Assembly (NCBI GenBank): GCA_017640605.1
Contig: JAEPQH010000016.1
Coordinates: 23,582 to 87,581 of the forward strand
DNA from: Balneolaceae bacterium
GTDB lineage: Bacteria; Bacteroidota; Rhodothermia; Balneolales; Balneolaceae
Length of the DNA: 64,000 nucleotides
Direction: 5' to 3'
Shown: positions 1 through 8,818 of the stretch, in pieces
Position numbering within the stretch: position 1 is the first letter of the stretch
Layout: every line of letters begins with the position of its first letter
Translations under genes and position numbers: made by a program
Notes under the pieces: generated by a model
What the model was told of the DNA's origin: nothing
What the model saw: only the letters and a program-made list of their open reading frames with translations
The model's database searches: none

Positions 1-2
1 TT

Positions 3-95
3 GGGATCCGTGAAATAATGGAACATCTTGATAAGGTGAGTGAAATTATTATCACAAAGATAGATAATCTATCATCAATAAAACTAATGAGATAA
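3..95 (+). CDS. 3' end of an unidentified gene (5' part outside window)
   Basis: An open frame enters from the left edge and stops at TAA 93-95. About 30 codons are visible, ending in a charged, probably helical stretch (EIMEHLDKVSEIIITKIDNL). The fragment is too short to assign a family. It converges on the hybrid kinase gene with only 25 bases between the two stop codons. It could also be a chance open frame, because only the C-terminal end is visible. Confidence 0.4.
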   Translation, partial: GIREIMEHLDKVSEIIITKIDNLSSIKLMR

Positions 96-120
96 TTTCT
101 CACTGGTTGAGTTTCACACC

Positions 121-1737
121 CTATGATTTACCGTTTAAAATACCTGAAATATGATGCATCAGCACTTTGTAGCTATTCACATTTTTTTGAACCACAGCAA
201 GTGCTTCTAAATAGAGTTCTTTTTGCTCTGTTTTACTAATGGTTTTTCCAGAATAAATAATAACGGGCACTTTTTTTCGCCCTTCCATGGTGCGGATTTT
301 TTGGAGTACATCTTTTCCATATGCATCAGGTAAATACATATCTAAAATAATACAATCGAAATGCTCATCAGATCCGAGTTTTTCATAGGCCTCTTGCGCC
401 GATTCTGCCGTAACACAATCTTTTACTACCACACTTAAAAACTCTTTAAGCGCCATATTATGGATGGTAGAGTTGTCAACAAGAAGCACTTTTCCTTTAG
501 AAGTTTTTCGCGATTTGGTTTCCTTAGTATCTTGATCAGCGGCTTCGGTATGAACAACTTTAACGACTTCCACTTCAGGCTTACTTTCAACGGCCGATCG
601 GCTGTCGCCCGGTAGATACAGCGTAAAGGTACTACCTGTGCCATATTCACTTTCTAGCGTAAGTTTGCCACCAAGTATGTGCGCAATCTCTTTCGAAATA
701 GCAAGACCTAACCCGGTACCACCATACTTTTTTTCGGTGGATTGCCCCTCGGCCTGTACATAACTTTCGAAAATAATGGCCCGCTTTTCATCACTTATAC
801 CAATTCCTGTATCAGAAATTTCGTAAGCAACCATCGAGTCGTCGGCATCCAAATTCTGCATAGCCAACTCATTTACATCCGGTAAGTATGTAGTAAGTTT
901 TACATGTCCTTTGTTAGTAAATTTTATGGCATTACTAATTAAATTATTCAACACCTGCTCAAGTCGAATACGGTCGGTATTAATTTTTTGTGATATGGGT
1001 AGATTATTCACATATCGAAATTCGATATTTTTTTCTGCAGCAACAGGAATGTATAATCGAGTAAGTCGGGTACAGAATTCATGGACATTCACCTGTTCGA
1101 GTTGAATATCCATTTTGCCGGATTGAATTTTAGATAGGTCTAAAATTTTATTTAACAGATCAAGCAGATTATTGCTGGAACTATGAATTAAATCGATGTA
1201 TTCGATCTCGTCTGCTTTAAGCGATTGGCTACGATTTTCTGCTAATATTTCGCTCAAAAGAATTACAGAATTGAGCGTGGTTCTCATCTCATGACTAATC
1301 TTCGCAATGAACTGCGATTTGTAGTTGAGTTCGTATTCTAGTTCACGGCGTCGGTTATGCAGAATTGCATCTTCTAACTGTTGACGAAGCGTGTGCTGGA
1401 TAAGAAGCTCATCAACCTGGGGTAGAAAAACTCTAAAACCTGCGTTTAGCAATTCATGTATTTGTTCGCGCGATCTGGATTTTCCTACGGCAAGTACGCG
1501 AGTATACGCTTTACGGCGTTGCAGAGAGCGAAGCACTTTTTCATAATCAAGGTCTTCATAATCAACGTTAATGATTAACACATCCCATTGATGGCGCTTA
1601 TACGCTTTAGTGAAATCCTGATAGTTCCGTAAAAAGCCGGTTTCTATTTCTATCCCTTTTATTTTCACGGATGCCACCGCCTGTTGTACAACCTCAGGCG
1701 TTTGCGCTAATAGTATAGAAATAGTAGAGCCGGGCAT
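121..1737 (-). CDS. Hybrid histidine kinase with C-terminal receiver
   Basis: This is a soluble 538-residue hybrid sensor kinase with no membrane segment. Residues 1-125 look like a receiver-type fold but lack the usual N-terminal acidic pair, so they may be a pseudo-receiver. A HisKA domain follows with the H-box FIAKISHEMRTTLNS (His149). The HATPase domain has its N-box (NLISNAIKF) and G-boxes (DTGIGI, GGTGLGL). A C-terminal receiver (about residues 418-538) has the phosphoacceptor Asp in CIILDMYLPD. Autophosphorylation followed by transfer to the attached receiver is the expected chemistry. The signal and the output are unknown, and no HPt or regulator gene is adjacent. The ATG at 1737 is the first in frame. 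A hairpin followed by a T-run lies in its leader. Confidence 0.9.
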   Translation of the reverse strand: MPGSTISILLAQTPEVVQQAVASVKIKGIEIETGFLRNYQDFTKAYKRHQWDVLIINVDYEDLDYEKVLRSLQRRKAYTRVLAVGKSRSREQIHELLNAGFRVFLPQVDELLIQHTLRQQLEDAILHNRRRELEYELNYKSQFIAKISHEMRTTLNSVILLSEILAENRSQSLKADEIEYIDLIHSSSNNLLDLLNKILDLSKIQSGKMDIQLEQVNVHEFCTRLTRLYIPVAAEKNIEFRYVNNLPISQKINTDRIRLEQVLNNLISNAIKFTNKGHVKLTTYLPDVNELAMQNLDADDSMVAYEISDTGIGISDEKRAIIFESYVQAEGQSTEKKYGGTGLGLAISKEIAHILGGKLTLESEYGTGSTFTLYLPGDSRSAVESKPEVEVVKVVHTEAADQDTKETKSRKTSKGKVLLVDNSTIHNMALKEFLSVVVKDCVTAESAQEAYEKLGSDEHFDCIILDMYLPDAYGKDVLQKIRTMEGRKKVPVIIYSGKTISKTEQKELYLEALAVVQKNVNSYKVLMHHISGILNGKS

Positions 1738-1790
1738 AAAAGACGTTAACCTTCCAAATTATAGTTAGTACTCTAAACTGCTTCGTAAAA

Positions 1791-1808
1791 AAAGCAATGT
1801 GTTGCTTT
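1791..1808 (-). terminator. Hairpin plus T-run in the leader of the hybrid kinase gene
   Basis: The arms AAAGCAA and TTGCTTT flank a four-base loop. On the minus strand they are followed by further T residues. The form is that of a weak, AT-rich intrinsic terminator or attenuator about 55 bases before the kinase start. No coding sequence reads into it from upstream on this strand, so an attenuation role is only a guess. Confidence 0.3.
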
Positions 1809-2071
1809 ACTGAAAATAAATCTCATTAAAAGATATTAATAAACTGTTCGTGCACATGTAGTAAGCCAAATATCTGATAAATAGTAATATGAAAGAAGAG
1901 TGTTCGGATTTCTAAATATTAATGTTTTTTAATATAAACATTTCGGTATCTTTTTTGTTAGAGATATTAATTTTTTTTCAGTGAGATATCTTTTAAAAAC
2001 TAACTAATTAATATTTGTTTTTTTAACAACGGCTTGTGTTATTGAATACGAAATAAGTGTTGGCCAACTAA
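1809..2071. other. AT-rich divergent intergenic region
   Basis: The region separates the leftward hybrid kinase from the rightward kinase-like gene (334 bases in all, including the leader hairpin). It is very AT-rich, with several TTAATATTT-like runs. I see no gene and none of the sigma-28-like elements found elsewhere in the window. The two divergent promoters must lie here, but I cannot place them. Confidence 0.5.
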
Positions 2072-2908
2072 TTGGGAATCAACGTGCAGAACGAAGACAA
2101 GATTAAGCAACTGGTTGAACAAATAGTTGAATCGGTTAGCTCGGTAGGTTATCAGGGAGAAGTTGAGCAGCTAAGAGATAAGTACTCGAAACTAAAAACA
2201 GTTCATCAACTTCAGAAAAGCATTGTGCGGCAAAATATGCATAATGCAATGTCGCCATTGAGCGCAATTTCGGGCTATTTGGAGTTAATTAATATGGCAC
2301 TCGTTTCTGACCCCGATTACGAACAAATTGAATATTACAGAAAGAAAATCGAATCAGGTATTCAGGAAGTAAACACAATTCTTGAGCAACTACAGGGTAT
2401 TTATAACGACGAATCAGACCTTGTTACAACCGATCAAGTGGATACCTTTTTGGATGTTGATCTGAATTGGCTGGTACGCGATGTATGCGCAAAAATGCAT
2501 TTCACCGAATCGGATTTAACGCTGGAGATGAAAACAATTTCTCTGCATGTGCAAACAGATGTGTTCATTACAAAACTGATTATTTTTAATCTCATCAACT
2601 ACGCGTCCAAGTGTAATTCCCAAAAAGAGCCGCTCACATTAATTACTAATCAATCGAATCGTTCGGCAGAATTTACCGTGAGCTTTTCGGTGGTGGAATC
2701 CAAAAAGGTTGAAATAGCTCGAGTTATCAAATCAGCCAATAGTATTAATCAACAATTTGAGAGCAATAACTCTTTTGATGAAGGTTTATTAACCAGTGTT
2801 AAGCTGGCAAAAGAGATTTTTGGAAATATTAGCTACGTTGGATTAGAAGAAGGGAAGACCCAAATCAAATTGTCTATCCCATTAGTGAGAAGCAGAGATC
2901 AGGCCTGA
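2072..2908 (+). CDS. Histidine-kinase-like protein with degenerate ATPase domain
   Basis: The protein has 278 residues if it starts at TTG 2072; GTG 2084 is an alternative. A short N-terminal helix leads to a HisKA-like segment, NMHNAMSPLSAISGYLELI, with a histidine at residue 57. The following 150 residues keep the length and spacing of a HATPase domain, but I cannot find the DxGxG or GxGLG boxes, and the N-box is only a weak NLINYASKC. It may therefore be a pseudokinase, phosphatase or dimerisation partner rather than an active kinase. Its HisKA segment resembles that of the kinase at 23914-24948. Its last 10 bases overlap the convergent gene on the minus strand. Confidence 0.7.
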   Translation: MGINVQNEDKIKQLVEQIVESVSSVGYQGEVEQLRDKYSKLKTVHQLQKSIVRQNMHNAMSPLSAISGYLELINMALVSDPDYEQIEYYRKKIESGIQEVNTILEQLQGIYNDESDLVTTDQVDTFLDVDLNWLVRDVCAKMHFTESDLTLEMKTISLHVQTDVFITKLIIFNLINYASKCNSQKEPLTLITNQSNRSAEFTVSFSVVESKKVEIARVIKSANSINQQFESNNSFDEGLLTSVKLAKEIFGNISYVGLEEGKTQIKLSIPLVRSRDQA

Positions 2909-3306
2909 ACGTCTACCCAGCTTCCGGCCGGGTTTTCGTAGTTCATAATCTGATTGAAGTAATTCTGATGCCGTTTTAAATCTCGTTGATTGTAATCAGA
3001 CTGGGCGTCACTCGAGGAATTAACGTAAGCAAAAGGATGAGCACGCTTTTGCGATAAGAAACTGAGTTCCTGAAATCCATCCGAAATAGTTTGGTGAATT
3101 TCCTGCGCAGAATTATTAATGAAAAAGTTACCGGTTGATTTTCTTCGATCAGGCGAGAGCTCACCAATCCCGGATTTTACATTACGTTCTGCATGCTGCT
3201 TTTCTTCCACACCGCTTACACTACGTTTATAAACGGTACCTGAGGTTAAATAAGAAGTTCTGGAAACAGCCATTATTGAACTGCGCCCGTCATTATTGAT
3301 ACTCAT
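2899..3306 (-). CDS. Hypothetical protein, candidate late-flagellar gene
   Basis: I do not recognise this 135-residue protein. It is polar, Ser/Asn/Gln-rich and cysteine-free, with no signal peptide or membrane segment. The 3' end overlaps the convergent kinase-like gene by 10 bases. A GCCGATAA element sits 79 bases upstream on the same strand, matching the -10 box of the sigma-28 class seen before the chemotaxis genes, so it may be expressed with motility genes. The start at ATG 3306 is the most upstream; a second Met lies at codon 12. The function is unknown. Confidence 0.6.
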   Translation of the reverse strand: MSINNDGRSSIMAVSRTSYLTSGTVYKRSVSGVEEKQHAERNVKSGIGELSPDRRKSTGNFFINNSAQEIHQTISDGFQELSFLSQKRAHPFAYVNSSSDAQSDYNQRDLKRHQNYFNQIMNYENPAGSWVDVQA

Positions 3307-3384
3307 GTGGAAAATTTTTCTGCCCGAGAGGAAATTAATTCAATCTCAAACAAACAGCTAATTAAAAACGATTAACTATCCGGG

Positions 3385-3411
3385 TTATCGGCCAAGAAAT
3401 GCCAAACAAAA
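3385..3411 (-). promoter_or_regulatory. Candidate sigma-28 promoter for the 2899-3306 gene
   Basis: On the minus strand GCCGATAA (3392-3385) matches the FliA -10 box exactly. The -35 position holds TTTT instead of the TTAA seen elsewhere, so this is a half-strength match. It lies back to back with the rightward promoter at 3427-3453. Confidence 0.4.
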
Positions 3412-3426
3412 AAAGATTAATTCATC

Positions 3427-3453
3427 TTAAGGATCGGCTCAATTGCCCGATAA
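3427..3453 (+). promoter_or_regulatory. Candidate sigma-28 promoter of the cheY-cheX-cheA-cheR operon
   Basis: TTAA (3427-3430), 15 bases, then CCCGATAA (3446-3453). The FliA consensus is TAAA-N15-GCCGATAA. The element is 110 bases before the first gene of the operon. Confidence 0.65.
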
Positions 3454-3562
3454 GTACCAAAGATTGGACTTTTTATAGACAGTACAGAAATGTGGTCCAA
3501 CTAAGAAAACCCCCAAATTCTGCCTAAATAAAGGCAAAAATATTGCGACAACAGGAGATTAT

Positions 3563-4006
3563 ATGAGCAAAATCAGAGCACTTGTAGTAGACGATTCCAA
3601 GATCATGCGTAGTCAAGTAAAGAGAGCATTAGATCAGGTATCGATTGCTGAATTTGAGTACGAAGAAGCCATGGACGGTGAAGATGCACTAGAAAAGTTT
3701 AACGACGACATCGATATGTTATTTGTGGATTGGAATATGCCAAAAATGACAGGTGTTGAATTTGCGCGCGCAGTTCGCGACCAAGGCTACGACAGCATTC
3801 CTATTATTATGGTAACAGCTGAAAAGTCGATGGGTAAGGTAGATAAAGCGCTTACTGAAGGCGGGGCGGATGAGTATATCACAAAGCCGTTTACTGCGGA
3901 TAAAATGAGCAAAGCAATAGCCAAATTTTTTGACGAAAGGGGAAATTTGATTTCTGATGAACCTGAAGAAGAAAAGAAAAGCTTCTTCAGTAGCATTCTT
4001 AAATAA
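3563..4006 (+). CDS. CheY-type response regulator
   Basis: The protein is a single receiver domain of about 127 residues plus a charged tail ending KKSFFSSILK, which is longer than a classic CheY. It has the acidic pair Asp10/Asp11, phosphoacceptor Asp56 in LFVDWNMP, Thr85 and Lys108 (YITKPF), so it should accept phosphate from CheA. A good ribosome site (AGGAG) precedes the ATG. It opens the operon with a CheX phosphatase and CheA, the expected kinase-regulator-phosphatase set. Whether this copy or the one at 11178 is the motor-binding CheY cannot be told from sequence. Confidence 0.92.
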   Translation: MSKIRALVVDDSKIMRSQVKRALDQVSIAEFEYEEAMDGEDALEKFNDDIDMLFVDWNMPKMTGVEFARAVRDQGYDSIPIIMVTAEKSMGKVDKALTEGGADEYITKPFTADKMSKAIAKFFDERGNLISDEPEEEKKSFFSSILK

Positions 4007-4020
4007 AAAGGGGATAAAAC

Positions 4021-4518
4021 ATGATTACAGAACAACTAAAAAAAGCAAAAGAAATACCGGTTGAGATTGTAGAGGTGGTAAAGCAATCGGTTATAAATAC
4101 CTTCGAATCGATTGCAGGCGATGCTCCTTCATTTATGTTCGAAGATGAAGATAACGGCCCACTTAACGGTATTATCGGGAATATCGCAGTATTTAACCCA
4201 GAATATACCTTTTCGCTGATGTTGGTTATTCCAAAGGATACGGCCATTAAAATATCGGAAGCCTTTTTAGGGATGGAGCTTTCAATAGAAAGTGAAGATA
4301 TGGGCGATTTGGTTGCCGAGCTTTCGAACATTCTTGCCGGTGAAGTAGCTGCAAATATGGAAGCAGTGGGCTTTAGAGGGCAATCTTCGCTACCTACTGC
4401 TACCCGAGGAAGCGATTTGAGGCTCTTTATGCCAAATAAACCACCATCAGCAAAACTTAGATTTGTGGGAAGTATTGGGGATTTCATCCTGAATATGGCG
4501 CTCAGCGAATCCAATTAA
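4021..4518 (+). CDS. cheX: CheX/CheC-type CheY-P phosphatase
   Basis: This is a 165-residue CheX-fold protein. The active-site pattern of the CheC/CheX/FliY family, E-x2-N followed about 22 residues later by P, is present as Glu100, Asn103 and Pro125 in the helix DLVAELSNILAGEVAANM. Members of the family hydrolyse CheY phosphate, which resets the signal. It lies 14 bases after the cheY stop and before cheA, so it very probably acts on that regulator. A second, more divergent family member lies at 9637-10104. Confidence 0.88.
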   Translation: MITEQLKKAKEIPVEIVEVVKQSVINTFESIAGDAPSFMFEDEDNGPLNGIIGNIAVFNPEYTFSLMLVIPKDTAIKISEAFLGMELSIESEDMGDLVAELSNILAGEVAANMEAVGFRGQSSLPTATRGSDLRLFMPNKPPSAKLRFVGSIGDFILNMALSESN

Positions 4519-4575
4519 CAGCTAAAACAGCTTTTTTAAAACCACTGAAGAACTCAGAAAAAGGGACAGAATCCG

Positions 4576-7500
4576 ATGAGTAACGATAATAAACATGTTG
4601 TAGACGAACTGGCTCAAATCATTCAGCTTTTGGCGGATGTTTGGCCCAACGACCGTGAAAATGTGGCTATTGCCGGTGCAAAGTTCGAGCAAGTAATTGA
4701 GAGTTTCGACCAAAGTTTTGGTCAATCTCAAAAATTGGCGAACCTAGCATGGAAAGGCATTAAACATCTATATGAAAAAGACACTTTTTTCATGGAGGTG
4801 AAAGCCACTACTATGCAGGCGATAAACATGTTTAGAGAATACATCATTACCGACGGTGATGTACGAGTTGAGGATTTTGAAAAAGCATTCGCAGAATTAA
4901 ACAAAGCTTTGGGTGGTGGAAAAGAATCGGCTGATAGCATTATTTCTGATGAAGAGCTCGAAGAGTTAGAAGCTAAACAATCGGAGAGTAAAGAAGATCC
5001 TAAGGTTGTTGCTGAATCTGAATCAAAATCAGTAGAGGAAGAAAAACCTGCAACTTTAGATGAAAAAGATATCGTAGATGAAGTGGCTGAGATTATTCAG
5101 TTACTCGCAGACGTTTGGCCCAACGACCGTGAAAATGTGGCTATTGCCGGTGCAAAGTTCGAAAAAGTGGTTAGTAGTCTGGAAAGAATATCAGGACAAA
5201 TGCAGAAACTCAGTGATATTGCTTATCAAGGAATCATTCACCTTTATCAAAAGGAAGAATATTTCCATACGGTAAAGGCTACTACCATGCAGGCCATTAA
5301 TGTATTCCGAGAATTCCTATTACCGGATGTTGATGTAAGTGTAGATGATTTTGAAAAAGCCTATGAAGGCTTGGAAAAAGCATTAGCAGGAGACGGTGAA
5401 TCGGCAGACAAAGTACTTACTGACGAAGAAATTGAGGCTTATTCGAGCAATGATTCCAAGGATTCGAAAGAACATTCGATTGAAGTTGAAGTGCCTAAAG
5501 AATCAACACTGGATGACTTAGCCACTCATTTAATAATGATGGATGATGATTCCGAGCAAGGAGACATCGAGCTGCTAGCTGCATTTATTATGAATTCCGC
5601 AGCTTCTGAAATGGATGAAGCGGCCACAGAACTGAAAAAGGCCTACACTATCGTAGAAAAAGTTCTATCCGAAGACGAACGAGAAGAAGGTTGGCTGGAT
5701 ACTGTTTCGTCGCACATTGAAAAAGCTACTGAGTTAATCAGCAATAAAGAATGGGAAGAATCCCAGAATGAAGATGTGCAACCAGAAGCAATTGTTGAAT
5801 CAGTTTCTGAAGGTTCATTGGTAGAGACCGAAGCTACGCAAGAGGAAGAAATGAGCACAAAAGATGAGACCGAGAATCGTGCTGCTGGTGAAAAGGTATT
5901 CCTGATTCCGGATGACATCGATCTTTCGATGGTAGGCGAGTTTATTACGGAGTGCAGCGAATTGATTGACGCTGCAGAAAGCGCGTTACTCGACTTGGAA
6001 GATCGCCCGGATGATAACGAATTAGTAAACACTGTATTCCGGGCATTCCATACCATAAAGGGAACTTCCGCATTTATGGGACTCGATCCTATCACAGAAT
6101 TTACTCATCACGTAGAAACGGTATTAAGCATTGTGCGCGATGGAGATTTGCCCTTCGATCGCGCTTGTGCAGATATCAATTTTGAATCTATCGATATCAT
6201 CAAAAAACTGCTTGGAACCGTTGAGCATTGTAACGGTGGAGATCCTTTACCGGTACCGGTTAACTATCGCAGTATGATGAATGTTCTTATTGATGTTGCG
6301 GATAATAAAGTAGCTCCGGCCGATGCTCTTGCGAAAGAAAAAGGTGCCGTTCGTCCGATTGAAAGCGAAGAAGATATGGCGTCCGTTACGGATGAAGACA
6401 CACTTTTAGATGCACCTTCAAACACTTCGATACAAGGAGCCAAAACCGATAACGATTCTTCCAACGATCAACCCAATAACACGCAGAAAAACGATTCTGA
6501 AAGTTCAGTTCGTGTAAGTGTAAATCGATTGGATAGATTGATTGACATGGTGGGTGAGCTCGTTATTGCTCATTCTGTAGTAGCTCAGGATCCGAATATT
6601 TCAAAAGATTCCGAATTACAGAAAAAGGTAAATCATGCCACAAAAATTCTGCGTGAACTACAAGACACCAGTTTAACGCTTCGTATGGTTCCGCTAAAAG
6701 CAACCTTCCATAAAATGAATCGCCTCGTGCGAGATTTATCAAGAAAGGCAGGGAAGCAAGTTAAGTTTAACACCGTTGGTGAAGACACAGAAATCGACCG
6801 GAATATGGTGGATATCATCAACGAGCCACTTATTCACATGCTGCGGAATTCACTCGATCATGGTATTGAAACCAAAGAGCAACGCGCACAAACCAACAAA
6901 CCGGCTGTTGCCACGGTTACTTTACGTGCCTATCAGGAAGGTGGAAAAGTGGTGTTGCAAATTCAGGATGATGGTCGCGGAATTAATAAAGAAGTGATCT
7001 TAAAGAAAGCAATCGAGAAAGGATTGATCGATCCAGACAAAAAGCTTTCTGACTCAGAAATCTATGGATTGATTTTCTTACCGGGATTCTCATCCGCAGA
7101 AAAAGTTACCGATTTATCCGGTAGAGGCGTGGGAATGGATGTTGTTCGCAGATCCATCGAGCAGCTTCAAGGTAAAGTAGAAGTTACTTCCGAACTTGGC
7201 GTTGGAACAACCATCACCATAGAACTGCCATTTACTCTAGCCATTACTGATGGTATGTTAATTAGAGTTGGGGAAGAGCGATTTATCGTACCAACCATCA
7301 ACATAGACATGACATTCAGAGCAAATCCGGAAGACCTTTTCACAGTGTTAGGTGAAAACGAACAAGTTTCCTTCCGTGGAAAATCGGTGCCGGTTATCAG
7401 GCTCCATCGATTGTTCGAAATCGACGGCGGCATCGAAGATATAATGTTGGGCACGTTACTAGTGATCAAGAATAACAACGACCGGTTTGCACTTCTTGTG

Positions 7501-7638
7501 GATGAAGTTATTGGACAACAACAACTGGTTGGAAAGTCCATCAACATGTTAGCACCAACGCAGCATATTTCCGGCGGTGCAATTCTTGGTGATGGCCGAG
7601 TGGGACTAATCCTAGACACTGCCGCACTTACCGCTTAA
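4576..7638 (+). CDS. cheA: Chemotaxis histidine kinase CheA with duplicated N-terminal modules
   Basis: The protein has 1020 residues, far longer than usual (about 650-700). Two related modules open it (about residues 8-125 and 165-290); both contain LLADVWPNDRENVAIAGAKF. A weaker third repeat follows (about 305-390). The canonical HPt has AFHTIKGTSAF with phospho-His492. An acidic, low-complexity linker comes next, with no clear P2 domain. P3 begins near RLDRLIDMVGELV (about 643), P4 has NSLDHGIE, DDGRGIN and GRGVGMDVV, and P5 is CheW-like. It should phosphorylate CheY and CheB under receptor control. The extra modules have no phosphorylatable HPt motif and I do not recognise them. The gene lies between cheX and cheR in one operon. 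Confidence 0.96.
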   Translation: MSNDNKHVVDELAQIIQLLADVWPNDRENVAIAGAKFEQVIESFDQSFGQSQKLANLAWKGIKHLYEKDTFFMEVKATTMQAINMFREYIITDGDVRVEDFEKAFAELNKALGGGKESADSIISDEELEELEAKQSESKEDPKVVAESESKSVEEEKPATLDEKDIVDEVAEIIQLLADVWPNDRENVAIAGAKFEKVVSSLERISGQMQKLSDIAYQGIIHLYQKEEYFHTVKATTMQAINVFREFLLPDVDVSVDDFEKAYEGLEKALAGDGESADKVLTDEEIEAYSSNDSKDSKEHSIEVEVPKESTLDDLATHLIMMDDDSEQGDIELLAAFIMNSAASEMDEAATELKKAYTIVEKVLSEDEREEGWLDTVSSHIEKATELISNKEWEESQNEDVQPEAIVESVSEGSLVETEATQEEEMSTKDETENRAAGEKVFLIPDDIDLSMVGEFITECSELIDAAESALLDLEDRPDDNELVNTVFRAFHTIKGTSAFMGLDPITEFTHHVETVLSIVRDGDLPFDRACADINFESIDIIKKLLGTVEHCNGGDPLPVPVNYRSMMNVLIDVADNKVAPADALAKEKGAVRPIESEEDMASVTDEDTLLDAPSNTSIQGAKTDNDSSNDQPNNTQKNDSESSVRVSVNRLDRLIDMVGELVIAHSVVAQDPNISKDSELQKKVNHATKILRELQDTSLTLRMVPLKATFHKMNRLVRDLSRKAGKQVKFNTVGEDTEIDRNMVDIINEPLIHMLRNSLDHGIETKEQRAQTNKPAVATVTLRAYQEGGKVVLQIQDDGRGINKEVILKKAIEKGLIDPDKKLSDSEIYGLIFLPGFSSAEKVTDLSGRGVGMDVVRRSIEQLQGKVEVTSELGVGTTITIELPFTLAITDGMLIRVGEERFIVPTINIDMTFRANPEDLFTVLGENEQVSFRGKSVPVIRLHRLFEIDGGIEDIMLGTLLVIKNNNDRFALLVDEVIGQQQLVGKSINMLAPTQHISGGAILGDGRVGLILDTAALTA
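4639..4688 (+). repeat. 50-base perfect direct repeat inside cheA, copy 1
   Basis: These 50 bases recur without a mismatch at 5113-5162, 474 bases (158 codons) downstream and in the same frame. They encode the conserved core of the duplicated N-terminal module. The flanking parts of the two modules differ far more. Confidence 0.95.
5113..5162 (+). repeat. 50-base perfect direct repeat inside cheA, copy 2
   Basis: Second copy of the identical 50-base stretch; see the first copy at 4639-4688. Recombination between the two would delete 158 codons in frame. Confidence 0.95.
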
Positions 7639-7663
7639 TTCAAAAAGCCAGAAGGGAATTCGT

Positions 7664-8494
7664 ATGAGCTTATTAACAGCACAACCAAGCGCAAAAGGAG
7701 CAACATTGCAAAATGCTGATTTCCAGAAGGTGCGCCGAATCATTTTTGACTATTGTGGCATTTCCATCAACGAGGGAAAGGAAGCACTGGTGCAAAGCAG
7801 GTTGGCTAAACGTATGCGTTTATTGGGGATATCTTCCTTCAGCGATTATCTGGAAATCATCGAATCCGAGCGGCCAAACGGAGAATTTCTTTCTTTTGTT
7901 GATGTGTTAACCACTAACAAAACATCGTTTTATCGAGAAAATAAGCACTTCGAGTTTATTGAAAAGCACATCTATCCAACCTTAAATGGCAGATCGGTAA
8001 AGTGGTGGTCGGCGGGTTGTTCATCCGGTGAAGAGCCTATTACGTTGGCCATGAATTTGCTGGAAGCCGGAAGTAATGTAAATGCTCGTTCAGTAAAAAT
8101 TTTAGCTACCGATATTTCCAGAGATGTATTACAGATTGCAAAATCAGGTGTGTATGCACAACATAAAGTAGGTGATATTCCCGGAAACTATTTAGGAAAA
8201 TATTTCACGCATTTACCGGATGGTTCTTACAAAGTAAAAGACGAAGTAAGCAGGATGATTACCTATGGAAGATTAAACCTGAATGATCGTTGGCCGCTAA
8301 AAGGGGATTTTCAGTTCATTATGTGCAGGAATGTAATGATCTATTTTAATCGGGCAACACAGGAAAAACTCATCACAAAATTCAGAGACTTACTTGAGCC
8401 AAATGGCTACGTATTTCTTGGCCATTCGGAAAGTATGAATGCTCCTGCACTGGGATTTAAAAATGTGGCACCGGCCGTATATCAAAAAATTTAA
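7664..8494 (+). CDS. cheR: Chemoreceptor methyltransferase CheR
   Basis: This is a 276-residue enzyme that methylates receptor glutamates using S-adenosylmethionine. The N-terminal helical CheR domain (about residues 18-75) is followed by the Rossmann domain, with the SAM-binding signature WWSAGCSSGEEP and the conserved MCRNVMIYFN and FLGHSES blocks. A beta-subdomain region around HKVGDIPGNYLG lies where pentapeptide-binding CheR proteins bind receptor tails. This matters because two nearby receptors end in DFSEF. It is the last gene of the operon and is followed by a strong terminator. Confidence 0.95.
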   Translation: MSLLTAQPSAKGATLQNADFQKVRRIIFDYCGISINEGKEALVQSRLAKRMRLLGISSFSDYLEIIESERPNGEFLSFVDVLTTNKTSFYRENKHFEFIEKHIYPTLNGRSVKWWSAGCSSGEEPITLAMNLLEAGSNVNARSVKILATDISRDVLQIAKSGVYAQHKVGDIPGNYLGKYFTHLPDGSYKVKDEVSRMITYGRLNLNDRWPLKGDFQFIMCRNVMIYFNRATQEKLITKFRDLLEPNGYVFLGHSESMNAPALGFKNVAPAVYQKI

Positions 8495-8521
8495 CGTTTA
8501 GTTGAAGTAATAGTTAGTTGT

Positions 8522-8549
8522 AAGCACTCCATTCCGGAGTGCTTTTTTT
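8522..8549 (+). terminator. Intrinsic terminator after cheR
   Basis: The 9-bp stem AAGCACTCC / GGAGTGCTT with loop ATTCC is followed by a run of T residues, 28 bases after the cheR stop. Confidence 0.9.
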
Positions 8550-8552
8550 GTT

Positions 8553-8586
8553 TTATTGATGAGGATGTTGAAATACTCATCAATAA
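8553..8586. repeat. Inverted repeat after the cheR terminator
   Basis: Perfect 11-bp arms TTATTGATGAG / CTCATCAATAA are separated by 12 bases, immediately after the terminator. There is no T-run, so it may be an RNA 3'-end stabiliser or a DNA site. No gene is visible between here and cheD. Confidence 0.6.
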
Positions 8587-8692
8587 TCCAATTTCTGTCA
8601 TGCTTCGAATAAAGGTGAATCCCGAACTTCATTTGAGGCTACTACTTCTGTTTCAAATCAGCCGCGAGCGCTTAATTCAGAATTGTAAACGC

Positions 8693-8720
8693 TTAAGAAG
8701 ATGCACTCCGTTACCGATAA
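8693..8720 (+). promoter_or_regulatory. Candidate sigma-28 promoter of the cheD-cheX-cheB-cheY operon
   Basis: TTAA (8693-8696), 16 bases, then ACCGATAA (8713-8720). It is 98 bases before cheD in an otherwise empty stretch. Confidence 0.55.
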
Positions 8721-8818
8721 AATGGATTAAGCTCCCTTAATAAAAATTGTTTAGTACATCGATTTTGGAGTTGTCACGAAAAGAAAAAGTGGGCTAACAG
8801 ATAATAAGGTAAGATTGA

